Assembly (NCBI GenBank): GCA_963729365.1
Contig: CAVSNQ010000013.1
Span: forward strand, 744,001-808,000
DNA: 64,000 bases
Direction of reading: 5' to 3'
Source: JASHPR01 sp963729365
Lineage (GTDB): Bacteria > Actinomycetota > Actinomycetes > Streptosporangiales > Streptosporangiaceae
Below are positions 8,474 through 16,663 of the stretch, one piece after another. The position numbers and the translations under genes are program-made. Every line of letters begins with the position of its first letter. Position 1 is the stretch's first letter. Under the pieces are notes generated by a model. It had not been told where the DNA came from. It saw nothing but the letters and a program-made list of their open reading frames with translations, and ran no database searches.

Positions 8474-9718
8474 GTGGCCGAAGTCAGGGATGCTGAGGTC
8501 ACGATCGTCGGCGGCGGGGCCATCGGGTGCGCCGTGGCCTATGTCCTGGCCGGGGCGGGCTACCGGGACATCCAGGTCGTGGAGCAGGGCGAGCTCGCAG
8601 GCGCAACTTCGGGACAGGCCGCCGGACTGGTCGGGCAGGTCCGTGCGACCAGGGAGCGGTGCCTGCTGGCCATGGCCTCGGTGGCCACGTACGCCCGGAT
8701 CGAACAGGAGACGGGCTACCCGGCGGACTGGCGCCCGACCGGCAGCGTGCGCATCGCGACGACCGCGGAGCGCGTCGCCGAGTTCCGGGCGCTGGCCGCC
8801 ACGGCCAGGTCGGCCGGGCTAGAGGTCGAGTTCCTGAGCCCGGCCCGGCTGGCCGGGCTATGTCCCATGCTGGACACCACCCGGGTCATGGCCGCGCTGT
8901 GGTGCCCTACCGACGGTTATCTGCAGCCCAACAGCCTGGTGACGGCCTACGCTCGCGCAGCGCGCGACCGGGGAGTCACCTTTGCGACGCACACCACCGT
9001 GACCGGGCTCCGCATCACCGGCGGCGTGGTCCGAGGCGTCCGCACCGGCCGCCACGACGTCGCGACCGACCTGGTGATCAACGCGGCCGGGCCCTGGGCC
9101 GGCGCCGTGGCCCGGCTGGCCAGCCGGCCACTCCCGATCGTGCCGGTGCGCCATGAATATTTCGTCACCAAGGCGGTCGCCGGCTGGCACGCCGGCCTGC
9201 CGGTCCTGCGCATCCCGGACCTGCGCCTGTACGCCAGGGCCGAGGGGCCGGGGATCCTGTGCGGGGGCTGGGAACCGGACGGGCTGAGCCTCGACCCGCG
9301 CCAGGTGACCATCGGCCAGGTGCTGGCCGTGTCACCAGACTGGGACGTCCTCTCCGGATTCGCGGCCGACTTCGCCCGGTTCGCGCCCGCGGTCACCCAG
9401 GCCGAGGTGCGCGAGGTCTTCCGCGGGTTCCCGGCGTTCTCGCCGGACGGCCGCTTCATCGTCGGGCCCGTGCCCGGACTGCGCGGCTTCGTGATGGCCG
9501 CCGCCTGCAACGCCCATGGCGTGTCCGGGTCGGCAGGCCTCGCCGGGCACGTGCTCGAGAGCCTGCAGCCAGACCCCTCCCCGTACGTCCGGTCGCTCAG
9601 CCCGGGGCGGTACTACCCGCGCACGTGGGACTGGGAATCGGCCCGTGATCAAGCCGAGCAGGCCTACGAGAACTACTACAGTCTGCCGTCGCGGCAGGCC
9701 CATGAAGCACGGGACTAA
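8474..9718 (+). CDS. FAD-dependent oxidoreductase (DAO family, sarcosine/glycine oxidase-like)
   Basis: 414 residues. The dinucleotide-binding motif VTIVGGGAIGCAVAYVLAGAG is at the N-terminus, followed by an acidic strand end VVEQGELAGATSG, the covalent-FAD region of the DAO family. The C-terminus FIVGPVPGLRGFVMAAACNAHG followed by the SGSAGLAGHV helix is the second FAD contact. Length and layout fit soluble sarcosine oxidase beta-like or dimethylglycine dehydrogenase-like enzymes that oxidise secondary or tertiary amino acids. GTG 8474 is chosen because GGAAGG lies five bases upstream; a GTG at 8441 would extend it by 11 residues. Apparently monocistronic. Confidence 0.88.
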   Translation: MAEVRDAEVTIVGGGAIGCAVAYVLAGAGYRDIQVVEQGELAGATSGQAAGLVGQVRATRERCLLAMASVATYARIEQETGYPADWRPTGSVRIATTAERVAEFRALAATARSAGLEVEFLSPARLAGLCPMLDTTRVMAALWCPTDGYLQPNSLVTAYARAARDRGVTFATHTTVTGLRITGGVVRGVRTGRHDVATDLVINAAGPWAGAVARLASRPLPIVPVRHEYFVTKAVAGWHAGLPVLRIPDLRLYARAEGPGILCGGWEPDGLSLDPRQVTIGQVLAVSPDWDVLSGFAADFARFAPAVTQAEVREVFRGFPAFSPDGRFIVGPVPGLRGFVMAAACNAHGVSGSAGLAGHVLESLQPDPSPYVRSLSPGRYYPRTWDWESARDQAEQAYENYYSLPSRQAHEARD

Positions 9719-9761
9719 ACGTTCCGGGCAGTTTTCCCGATCATCTGAGCGACGACGGTTC

Positions 9762-10547
9762 CTAGTCGAAGCGGCGGGCACTGGGGTAACGCTGGCCGCC
9801 GTCGACCACGATGTTCGCGCCGGTGATCCAGGATGCGCGCGCGGACAGCAGGAAGGCGACCACGTCGGCGACCTCCTGCGGGCGGCCGAGGCGGCCGAAC
9901 GGGAACTGGGTGCCTTCGAAGGCGGCGAAGTCCTCGGGGTTCTCGCGGGCGAACGTCTCCCAGGAGCCGCCCGGGAACATGACCGAGCCGGGGCTGACCG
10001 CGTTCACGCGGATGCCGGCGGGCGCCAGTTCCTGCGCGGCGGTCGCCGCGAGCTGGATCTCCGCGGCCTTGGCCGCGGCATAGGCGGTGCGCGGCGCGGG
10101 GCGCATGCCGGTGATCGACGAGATGATCACGACCGCGCCGCCGCCGGCCGTGCGCAGGTGGCTCAGGCCCGCGCGGATCAGTTCGGCGGCGTGGCCCGCG
10201 TTGAGAGCGAACGTCGCGGTGAAGTCGCCGGGGCCGGAGTTGGTGAGGTTCCCGCCGCCGGCCGTGCCGCCCGCGTTGGCCACCAGGTGGTCAAGGCCGC
10301 CGAGCGCGGCCGCGATCTCGTCGACCGCCCGGCTCAGCGCGGGAGTGTCCGTGACGTCAGCCGGCGCGGTGGCCACGGGCGTGCCCCGGCCGGCCAGGCG
10401 CTCGGCCGCGGCGGCCAGGCCGCCGGCGTCGCGGGCGATCAGCCCGACCGCAGCTCCCTCGGCGGCCAGCGCGTCCGCGACCGCGAAGCCGATGCCCCTG
10501 CTCCCCCCGGTGATCAGCGCGCGGCTGCCGTGCAGGCCAAGATCCAT
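9762..10547 (-). CDS. Short-chain dehydrogenase/reductase
   Basis: 261 residues, classical SDR. The cofactor motif TGGSRGIG is near residue 13, NAGG is in strand 4, and the catalytic Ser (IISSITG) with Tyr-x3-Lys (YAAAK) is followed by IRVNAVSPGSV. The final WITGANIVVDGG is the usual C-terminal signature. Probably NADP-dependent; substrate unknown. It lies 13 bp after the SnoaL-like gene and is probably cotranscribed with it. The start is set by the N-terminus MDLGLHGSRALITGG; no obvious Shine-Dalgarno precedes it, which fits coupling to the upstream gene. Confidence 0.92.
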   Translation of the reverse strand: MDLGLHGSRALITGGSRGIGFAVADALAAEGAAVGLIARDAGGLAAAAERLAGRGTPVATAPADVTDTPALSRAVDEIAAALGGLDHLVANAGGTAGGGNLTNSGPGDFTATFALNAGHAAELIRAGLSHLRTAGGGAVVIISSITGMRPAPRTAYAAAKAAEIQLAATAAQELAPAGIRVNAVSPGSVMFPGGSWETFARENPEDFAAFEGTQFPFGRLGRPQEVADVVAFLLSARASWITGANIVVDGGQRYPSARRFD

Positions 10548-10560
10548 GAGAGGAGAGTAG

Positions 10561-11013
10561 TCAGTCGTGGCCTGGTGCCGCGGCGGGCCATCCGATCGCG
10601 GCAAAGACGGCCAGCGGGTCGAGGTAGTCCCGCCAGTGCGCGATCTTGCGGTCGACGATCGACAGCACCGAGACGTAGCGGTTGCGGTAGGCGGCTCCAG
10701 TCGGGATGACGCGGCCCTGCGAGGCGTATTCGAGAACGACAACCCCCGTGGCCTGGTCGTGGTGGACGGCCAGGTCATAGCAACGATCGAGGAAGAATGT
10801 GGCGCCGTACGGGCGGTACAGCTCGGCTACGGCTTGGCGCCCTTCGACGCGGCGCGGGTAGCCCGGGACCGTAATGACGTACTCGAAGACGACGTCCTCG
10901 GCCAGCAGGTCGAAGAAGTGCTCACCGTCCACCAGCCCGGCCACGCCTTCCTCGATGATCCGGAAGAACGGATCCAGGGCCCGGAAGTCCTCGAGCTTCT
11001 TAACCGCCGTCAT
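10561..11013 (-). CDS. SnoaL-like / NTF2-fold protein
   Basis: 150 residues. FRIIEEGVAGLVDGEHFFDLLAEDVVFEYVITVPGYPRRVEGRQAV is cut here into its recognisable parts: a helix, then the DLLAEDVVFEY strand and VEGRQAVAELY. Later come VLEYASQGRV and YVSVLSIVDRKIAHWRDYLDPL, the hallmark strand and Asp/Arg end of SnoaL-like ketosteroid-isomerase folds. Role unknown; such proteins bind small hydrophobic substrates or act as isomerases/hydrolases. Upstream of and probably cotranscribed with the SDR; divergent from the epimerase gene. Confidence 0.85.
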   Translation of the reverse strand: MTAVKKLEDFRALDPFFRIIEEGVAGLVDGEHFFDLLAEDVVFEYVITVPGYPRRVEGRQAVAELYRPYGATFFLDRCYDLAVHHDQATGVVVLEYASQGRVIPTGAAYRNRYVSVLSIVDRKIAHWRDYLDPLAVFAAIGWPAAAPGHD

Positions 11014-11106
11014 CGCACCACCGTACGTTGGCGCCCGCCGCGGAGCGCAGCCGCCCGCACCCGCATATCATGCGGGACAGTCCTAGATCGACTACGCCGG
11101 CAGGTG

Positions 11107-12693
11107 GTGACGGGATTGGCCCATGACGCCCGCATCGAGCCCGGGGACCGGGTGGTCGTCACCGGGGCCACGGGGTTCATCGGGTCCGCCGTCACCCGGG
11201 CGCTGCAGGCCAGGGGCGCAGAGGTCGTCGCCCTCGTCGCGCCGGGTGTCGACGACCAGAACCTGGACGGCACCGGCGCGAAGCAGGTGGTGGCCGATAT
11301 CCGCGACGCCGGCGCCGTGCTGGCCGTCTGCCAGGGCGCCCGCTTCGTGTTCCACCTGGCCGCGATCTACCGTTTCTGGGCCCGTGACCCGCGGATCTTC
11401 TACGACGTCAACGTCGGCGGCACGCTCAACGTGCTCGACGCCGTCCGGGCCGCGGGCTGCGAGCGGCTGGTGTTCACGTCCACCGTCGGCGTCCTCGGGC
11501 TGGGGGCGACCAAGCACGGCGAGCCCGCCGACGAGACGTGCTACGCCGACATCTCGCACCTGTTCGGCGACTACAAGAGATCCAAGTTCATCGCCGAGCA
11601 CGAGGTGCTCAGGGCCGCGGCCCAGGGACTCGATGCCTGCCTGGTCCTGCCCACCTTTCCGCTGGGGCCCCGCGACGTCGCCCCGACTCCGACCGGAAAG
11701 GTGGTACTCGACTTCCTCAATGGCCGGATGCCGGGATTCGTAGATACCGCCCTGAACGTTACGCACGTGGATGACCTGGCGCACGGCCATCTGGCCGCAC
11801 TCGAGCGGGGCCGCCGCGGCCGCAGCTACATACTGGGCGGGGAGAACCTGTCGATGCGGGCCATCCTCCGGATGCTGGCCGGCTGCTCGGGTCTGCCCAT
11901 GCCGCGGGTGGCGCTCCCGCGGGGGGTGGCGCTCGCCGCCGGCGTCGCCTCGGACCTGATCGAAGGCCGGCTGCTCCGGCGCGAGCCCCGGGTGCCGCTC
12001 GAGGCGGCGCGCATGTCCGCCACGAGAATGATCTTCAGCGACGAACGGGCCCGCGCCGAGATCGGCCACACGTCCCGGCCGGCCCGCGAGGCGATCGAGG
12101 AATCGGCGCGCTGGTTCGTCGACAACGGCTACGTGTCAGCCGGCGCGCGCCGCGATCAGGTGGCAGCAAACGACCGGAGGGTGAGATCGATGAGCGAGCC
12201 GGTTACCGAGGTTGACCCGCGATTCAGCGACCCGGCCGCGGTCGCCGCGGAATGGGAGGACACCCGCCGGGTGCTCGAAACGGCCGAGCTGTTCTGGATC
12301 TCTACCGTCCGCGCTGACCGGCGCCCGCACGTCAGTCCGCTCGTCGCCGTGTGGCTCGACGGCGCCCTCCACTTCTCCACCGGCGCCGCCGAGCAGAAGG
12401 CCGTCAACCTGCGGGGCAACCCGCAGGTGATCCTGACGACCGGAAGCAACAGCTGGGACGCGGGGCTAGACGTCGTGGTCGAGGGCCGGGCCGTCCAGGT
12501 CACCGACGATGACGTGCTGCGGCGCCTGGCCGGGGCGTGGACCGCGAAGTGGGACGGGCGGTGGCAGTTCGAGGTACGCGGCGGCTGCTTCCACGACGAG
12601 CACGGCGGTGCGGCCCTCGTGTTCTCGGTAACGCCGGCCAAAGTCCTCGCGTTCGCGAAGGGCAACTTCAGCCACACCCGTCACCGGTTCTGA
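11107..12693 (+). CDS. NAD-dependent epimerase/dehydratase fused in frame to a PPOX (FMN-binding split-barrel) domain
   Basis: One open frame of about 528 residues with no stop between two domains. Residues about 1-345 form an extended SDR: cofactor motif VVVTGATGFIGSAV, FHLAAIYRFW, and active-site Tyr-x3-Lys in YKRSK, close to hopanoid-type or dihydroflavonol-reductase-like epimerases. After a basic linker (RRDQVAANDRRVRS) the last 167 residues form a pyridoxamine 5'-phosphate oxidase-like domain. The start is GTG 11107 or 11104. A strong GGAGGG lies ten bases before an in-frame ATG at 12190, so the second domain could also be made separately. Confidence 0.78.
   Translation: MTGLAHDARIEPGDRVVVTGATGFIGSAVTRALQARGAEVVALVAPGVDDQNLDGTGAKQVVADIRDAGAVLAVCQGARFVFHLAAIYRFWARDPRIFYDVNVGGTLNVLDAVRAAGCERLVFTSTVGVLGLGATKHGEPADETCYADISHLFGDYKRSKFIAEHEVLRAAAQGLDACLVLPTFPLGPRDVAPTPTGKVVLDFLNGRMPGFVDTALNVTHVDDLAHGHLAALERGRRGRSYILGGENLSMRAILRMLAGCSGLPMPRVALPRGVALAAGVASDLIEGRLLRREPRVPLEAARMSATRMIFSDERARAEIGHTSRPAREAIEESARWFVDNGYVSAGARRDQVAANDRRVRSMSEPVTEVDPRFSDPAAVAAEWEDTRRVLETAELFWISTVRADRRPHVSPLVAVWLDGALHFSTGAAEQKAVNLRGNPQVILTTGSNSWDAGLDVVVEGRAVQVTDDDVLRRLAGAWTAKWDGRWQFEVRGGCFHDEHGGAALVFSVTPAKVLAFAKGNFSHTRHRF
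12190..12693 (+). CDS. Pyridoxamine 5'-phosphate oxidase-family (FDOR-like) domain, possible separate product
   Basis: Residues from the internal ATG (MSEPVTEVDPRFSDP) make a complete 167-residue split-barrel flavin/F420-binding protein: LFWISTVRADRRPHVSPLVAVW, LHFSTG, EQKAVNLRGNPQVILTTG, then VVVEGRAVQVTDDDVL and VFSVTPAKVLAFAKGNFSHTRHRF. These are typical of actinobacterial PPOX-class F420-dependent enzymes. The ATG is preceded by GGAGGGTGAGATCG, a better ribosome site than that of the upstream epimerase. It is likely an independent start, but the lack of a stop before it means the fusion protein is also encoded. Confidence 0.7.
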   Translation: MSEPVTEVDPRFSDPAAVAAEWEDTRRVLETAELFWISTVRADRRPHVSPLVAVWLDGALHFSTGAAEQKAVNLRGNPQVILTTGSNSWDAGLDVVVEGRAVQVTDDDVLRRLAGAWTAKWDGRWQFEVRGGCFHDEHGGAALVFSVTPAKVLAFAKGNFSHTRHRF

Positions 12694-12864
12694 CCCACCA
12701 GCGGTGCGGTGGCCGTGGCTGCGAGCGGCGTGCCGGCCGCCACCAGTTGCGCCGGCCGAACAGCGCGATGAGCGCCGGGGGCGGCCTGGAGGGCCAGCGG
12801 AAGGCTCGTTAGCCTGTCGGTACGGACGTTTCGGCGTCAGCGCCCAGACCACTGGAGGCAGCGC

Positions 12865-13689
12865 ATGGGCACGATCACGACGGCCGACGGCACGGAGATC
12901 TTCTACAAGGACTGGGGCTCGGGCCAGCCGATCGTCTTCAGCCACGGCTGGCCGCTGTCGGCCGACGACTGGGACACCCAGATGCTGTTCTTCCTGCAGC
13001 ACGGCTACCGGGTCGTCGCCTCTGACCGGCGCGGGCACGGACGCTCCACGCAGACCAGCGGCGGCCACGACATGGACCACTACGCCGACGACCTGGCCGC
13101 GGTGACCGCCCACCTCGATCTGCACGACGCCGTCCATGTCGGGCACTCCACCGGCGGCGGCGAAGTCGTGCGCTACATCGCCCGGCACGGTGAGAGCCGC
13201 GTGGCGAGAGCGGTGCTGATCAGTTCGGTACCGCCGCTCATGGTGCAGACCCCCGCCAACCCCGGCGGCCTGCCGAAGAGCGTCTTCGACGACCTGCAGG
13301 CCCAGCTGGCCGCCAACCGGTCCGTGTTCTACCGGGCCCTGCCGTCCGGCCCCTTCTACGGCTTCAACCGGCCCGGCGTGGAACCCTCCGAAGCGATCAT
13401 CGAGAACTGGTGGCGCCAGGGCATGATGGGCGGAGCGAAGGCGCAGTACGACGGCATCGTGGCCTTCTCCCAGACCGATTTCACCGAGGACCTCAAGGGG
13501 ATCACCGTGCCGGTCCTGGTGATGCACGGCGACGACGACCAGATCGTTCCCTACGCCGACTCCGGACCGCTATCGGCGAAGCTCGTGCAGAACGGGACCC
13601 TGAAGACCTACCACGGATTCCCGCACGGCATGCCGACCACCGAGGCCAAGACGATCAACGCTGACCTGCTGGCCTGGTTGCAGTCCTGA
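12865..13689 (+). CDS. Alpha/beta hydrolase, non-heme chloroperoxidase-like
   Basis: 274 residues. Nucleophile elbow GHSTGGGEVVRY (Ser near 96), oxyanion motif HGWPLSADDW, catalytic Asp in VMHGDDDQIVPY and His in GFPHGMPTTEA. The N-terminus TTADGTEIFYKDWGSGQP and the DRRGHGRST motif are characteristic of the cofactor-free haloperoxidase/esterase group. These enzymes hydrolyse esters and can form peracids. GGAGG six bases before the ATG supports the start. Probably monocistronic, followed by a hairpin. Confidence 0.92.
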   Translation: MGTITTADGTEIFYKDWGSGQPIVFSHGWPLSADDWDTQMLFFLQHGYRVVASDRRGHGRSTQTSGGHDMDHYADDLAAVTAHLDLHDAVHVGHSTGGGEVVRYIARHGESRVARAVLISSVPPLMVQTPANPGGLPKSVFDDLQAQLAANRSVFYRALPSGPFYGFNRPGVEPSEAIIENWWRQGMMGGAKAQYDGIVAFSQTDFTEDLKGITVPVLVMHGDDDQIVPYADSGPLSAKLVQNGTLKTYHGFPHGMPTTEAKTINADLLAWLQS

Positions 13690-13716
13690 CCTCGGGCCTG
13701 GCGATCAGGCGCGAGG
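13690..13716 (+). terminator. Hairpin directly after the hydrolase gene
   Basis: CCTCG-G-GCCTG, loop GCGAT, CAGGC-G-CGAGG: ten base pairs with one internal mismatch, beginning at the first base after the stop codon. No U-tract follows, as is common for actinobacterial terminators. Confidence 0.45.
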
Positions 13717-13900
13717 CTTGCGGTCCGTTTGCTGGGGCCGTTACCTCAGCCGGAGTCCCGCATGCCTCCCTCCCTAGGCGGCCGTGTCCCGCCCGGCGCG
13801 GGCCGGTCCAGTACGCTAACCAGTCGCGTACTCTCGAGCCGGTCACGTTCTCTCGCTGTGCTCGGTCATAGGTGTGCGGGCGAAATCGGGAGGGTGACAC

Positions 13901-13942
13901 ATGAGCTTTGATGAACGCTCTATGAAGGCGGTGAGGCGCTGA
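13901..13942 (+). CDS. 13-codon leader peptide upstream of the FDOR gene
   Basis: ATG to TGA encodes MSFDERSMKAVRR. A good GGGAGGG site precedes it, and its stop is one base before the ATG of the next gene (TGACATG). This geometry suggests translational coupling or a small attenuating leader ORF rather than an independent function. It could be chance. Confidence 0.4.
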   Translation: MSFDERSMKAVRR

Positions 13943-13943
13943 C

Positions 13944-14414
13944 ATGACGGATGGACAGCCGCGTACCCAGGAGCAACGCAAGGTCGACACGCTGGCCAAG
14001 CTGGCCGCGCCGGCCGCGGACGTCTGGGTCGCGACCGCCGCCGCAGACGGCCGGCCCGCCAGCTCCTATCTGGTGCCGTTGTCGCTGGCCTGGATTGACG
14101 AGCGGGTGGTGCTGGCCACCGAGGCGGGCTCAGTGACGGCCAGGAACATCACCAGCCAGGGACGCGCCCGGCTTGGCCTCGGGCCGACCCGCGACGTCGT
14201 GATGATCGACGCCGAGCTGGAGCACGTCTACAGCCCGGACGAGGTTCCGGCCGGCGTGGCCCGCGGGTACGCGGCGCAGGCGGGCTGGGACCCGCGCGAG
14301 TCGGGTGAGTCGATGCGGTTCCTGGTGCTGCGGCCGCTGCGGATCCAGGCCTGGCGCGAGGTCGATGAGCTACCCGGGCGGACCCTGATGCGCGGTGGGG
14401 CATGGATTCCCTGA
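13944..14414 (+). CDS. PPOX/FDOR-family flavin- or F420-binding protein
   Basis: 156 residues with a single split-barrel domain: DVWVATAAADGRPASSYLVPLS, VVLATEAGSVTARNI, RARLGLGPTRDVVMIDAEL, then RFLVLRPLRIQAWRE. The pattern of short sequence with no C-terminal PNPOx dimer region fits actinobacterial F420-dependent or FMN-binding PPOX proteins; the reaction is unknown. GGTGAGG lies upstream, and the 13-codon ORF ends one base before the start. Second PPOX-type gene within 2 kb. Confidence 0.78.
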   Translation: MTDGQPRTQEQRKVDTLAKLAAPAADVWVATAAADGRPASSYLVPLSLAWIDERVVLATEAGSVTARNITSQGRARLGLGPTRDVVMIDAELEHVYSPDEVPAGVARGYAAQAGWDPRESGESMRFLVLRPLRIQAWREVDELPGRTLMRGGAWIP

Positions 14415-14774
14415 CCCGGCCGGCGGGCCTGGCAGCTGCCGCCGGGGAGCATCGGCGGCGGCCACGGTGCCTAGCTCTAAGACACCGGGCCCGGCGCCCT
14501 TCCGCCCGCTGCCGGCCACCACGTGCAGGCCGCACCGCAGAGCCGCTTCGGGTTTCGAGGACGCTGACCAGCGCGTCGAAGCCAGTACTGCCGCTCGGGT
14601 GGGCGGCCAGGGCATGTGCGGGGACCTGGGACCTGGCTCGCTAAGGTTGCGGACGGGGCGGACCGGGGCGGCATAACCTTGCGCGAGGCGGAGAGGCCTC
14701 GCCCAGAACGCGGCGCGTGGCTGCCTGGCTGGGACCAGCGCGCTCCGGTCGAAGAGCTACAGAAAGAGGCGAGT
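14415..14774. other. Intergenic region with a hairpin in the FKBP leader
   Basis: No protein is recognisable. Near the FKBP gene there is a perfect 7-bp stem (GCGAGGC 14683-14689, loop of six bases, GCCTCGC 14696-14702), about 70 bp before the start codon. It may be a leader structure or protein site. Confidence 0.4.
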
Positions 14775-15146
14775 ATGAGCGTCGGCAAGCCTGAGGTCGA
14801 CTTTCCCGGCGGCGAGCCGCCGACCGAGCTGGAGATCACGGACATCTGGGAAGGCGATGGCCCCGTGGCGAACCCGGGTGACGTGGTCAAGGTTCACTAT
14901 GTCGGGGTCGCGTTCTCTACCGGCGAAGAATTCGACGCGAGCTGGGACCGGGGCGACCCGCTGCAGTTCGAGCTCGGCGCTGGGCGGGTCATCGCCGGCT
15001 GGGACCAGGGCGTGCAGGGCATGAAGGTCGGCGGCCGCCGCCAACTGATCATTCCTCCGGGTCTGGCCTACGGGACCCGGGGCGCCGGGCGCGTGATCGC
15101 ACCGGGCGAGACCCTCATCTTTGTGTGTGACCTGGTCTCGATCTGA
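14775..15146 (+). CDS. FKBP-type peptidyl-prolyl cis-trans isomerase
   Basis: 123 residues, a single cytoplasmic FKBP domain without a signal peptide. Active-site pattern residues are visible: VKVHYVGVAFSTGEEFDASWD, then PLQFELGAGRVIAGWDQGVQGMKVGGRRQLIIPPGLAYG is cut to its key parts (VIAGWDQG, GGRRQLIIPP, LAYG), ending ETLIFVCDLV. It assists protein folding by proline isomerisation. The start ATG follows AGAAAGAGGCGAGT. An inverted repeat directly after the stop probably terminates the transcript. Confidence 0.95.
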   Translation: MSVGKPEVDFPGGEPPTELEITDIWEGDGPVANPGDVVKVHYVGVAFSTGEEFDASWDRGDPLQFELGAGRVIAGWDQGVQGMKVGGRRQLIIPPGLAYGTRGAGRVIAPGETLIFVCDLVSI

Positions 15147-15150
15147 TGGA

Positions 15151-15171
15151 CTTCCCAGCCGGGCTGGGAAG
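15151..15171 (+). terminator. Perfect 9-bp hairpin after the FKBP gene
   Basis: CTTCCCAGC, loop CGG, GCTGGGAAG, starting five bases after the FKBP stop codon. This stem is followed by a short pyrimidine-rich run. It lies between convergent genes and may serve both. Confidence 0.65.
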
Positions 15172-15258
15172 ACTTCCGTCCGGTGCGGCGCTCAGCTGGC
15201 CGCGCAGATCGCGCGGCACTGCGCGCCTCCGCGCGAGGGGTTACGCAGCAGCCGATGC

Positions 15259-15828
15259 TCAGGCCGGCTGGATCACCTTGCTCACGATCCAGGCGTGCTT
15301 GCCGACCTGGCGGACGCGGGTGAAGCCGTTCTGCTCGAAAAGCTCGACCGTCGCGCTGAAGAGGAAGCGGCCCTGCGCCTCGCGGCCGGCGGTCACCTCG
15401 GAGATCGCCTCGACAAGCCCGCCGCCAAGATGGGCGATCTGGTCGAGCGCGCCTTCCAGCGCCGCCCGCGCGATGCTCTGACCGCGGTGCTTCTTGTCGA
15501 CGAAGAAGCAGGTGATCCGCCAGTCTGGAGGTGGCGGAGCGGCCTTGTCGTACTCGCGCTTGTGCTTGATGCCCGGAAGTTCCTCGGGGCTGCCGTACTG
15601 GCACCAGCCCTGCGCGAAGCCCTCCTCGTCGATGACGAGCGAGGCATGCGCGCGGCCTTCCTGGACCCGGCGCTCCTTTCCGGCACGATTCTGCGCCGCG
15701 TCCGTCCGGGACGCCTCGGGGTGGTAGCCCATGCACCAGCAGCCGCCGAAAATCCCGTTGTTGCGCTCGGCGAGCTCGGCGAACGCGGCCCATGTGGATG
15801 CGTCGAGCGGTCGGATCGTATATCGCAT
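15259..15828 (-). CDS. GNAT family N-acetyltransferase
   Basis: 189 residues. RYTIRPLDASTWAAFAELAERNNG and GGCWCMGYHPE open the protein; the CoA-binding segment is FFVDKKHRGQSIARAALEGAL (K/R-x-x-R-G-x-x pattern). It closes with LFSATVELFEQNGFTRVRQVGKHAWIV. The Cys/Trp motif GGCWCMGYH recurs in a defined actinobacterial GNAT subgroup. Substrate unknown. GGGAGG eight bases upstream supports the ATG. The next gene upstream on the same strand is 35 bp away, so the two may be cotranscribed. Confidence 0.85.
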   Translation of the reverse strand: MRYTIRPLDASTWAAFAELAERNNGIFGGCWCMGYHPEASRTDAAQNRAGKERRVQEGRAHASLVIDEEGFAQGWCQYGSPEELPGIKHKREYDKAAPPPPDWRITCFFVDKKHRGQSIARAALEGALDQIAHLGGGLVEAISEVTAGREAQGRFLFSATVELFEQNGFTRVRQVGKHAWIVSKVIQPA

Positions 15829-15863
15829 TGCCCGTCCTCCCAGGTGAGCGCGGCCCGGCCCGC

Positions 15864-16550
15864 TCAGGACTCTTCAGCCGCCTGTGACAACAGGCGCGCG
15901 AGATCGGCCGGCGCGCTGATCATGGGCCAGTGACCGGAATCGATGTCGAGAAACGAGACGTTCTTGCTCTTCGCCAGCTCGGGCACCTCGCCCTGGTCGA
16001 TCCACTCCTTGGCCTGGGCCGGGGTGAATTCCGGACAGATCAGCACCACCGGGACGTCATAGCGACGCTCGTCGGCTAGCCTGATCACTCCGCGAGTGAC
16101 CCCTTCCGGCACCGGGATCGCCGCCGATGCGAAGGCCTGCTGTGCGGCGTCGTCCAGATCGGCAGAGTCCGGCCCGTCGAATTCGCCCCAGCCCGGGAAG
16201 GGCATCGCGCCGTCCTGGACGGGAAAGGCGTCGAAGTATGTCTCGCCGCCCGGAGCGGGGAAGCCGCCGATGAGGGCGACCTTGCTGATCTTGGCGGGGC
16301 GGGCGTCGGCGGCGAGCCACGCCAGGCTGCAGGCGGCGGAATGCCCCACCACCATGGGCAGGCCGGCCGCCGCATCAACAGCCGCGACCACCGCGGCCGA
16401 CTGATCCGCGAGCGTCGCCGACGTATTGCCGTCACCCTGGCCCGGCAGGGTGACCGGCACGGCGCGGAGGCCGCGGGCCTCGAGATGGGCGGCGGCGTTG
16501 TCCCAGACAGACCCGTCGAGCCATAGTCCGGCGATCAGCAGGATGTCCAT
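15864..16550 (-). CDS. Alpha/beta hydrolase
   Basis: 228 residues, compact alpha/beta-hydrolase of the esterase/RsbQ-like size class. MDILLIAGLWLDGSVWD holds the oxyanion region, the nucleophile elbow is VVGHSAACSLAWL (Ser near 81), and the closing His is in DIDSGHWPMISAP. AGGAG precedes the ATG. The divergent WYL-type regulator starts about 113 bp away and is the likely controller. Confidence 0.88.
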   Translation of the reverse strand: MDILLIAGLWLDGSVWDNAAAHLEARGLRAVPVTLPGQGDGNTSATLADQSAAVVAAVDAAAGLPMVVGHSAACSLAWLAADARPAKISKVALIGGFPAPGGETYFDAFPVQDGAMPFPGWGEFDGPDSADLDDAAQQAFASAAIPVPEGVTRGVIRLADERRYDVPVVLICPEFTPAQAKEWIDQGEVPELAKSKNVSFLDIDSGHWPMISAPADLARLLSQAAEES

Positions 16551-16663
16551 CTCAGTTCTCCTTCCCCACTGCGGTCGGGGCGTGCTCGGCCTGGTCAAGG
16601 ATTCTCCCAGCCCCGACGATAGATGCGGTTCCGGACGATCGGGTTCCTGATTAGCCTGCTGTC

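Noticed and set aside
10567..11106. Upstream extension of the epimerase frame by about 180 codons
   Set aside because: It is antisense to the SnoaL-like gene, reads as low-complexity Arg/Val-rich sequence, and a GTG near 11107 fits the domain start.
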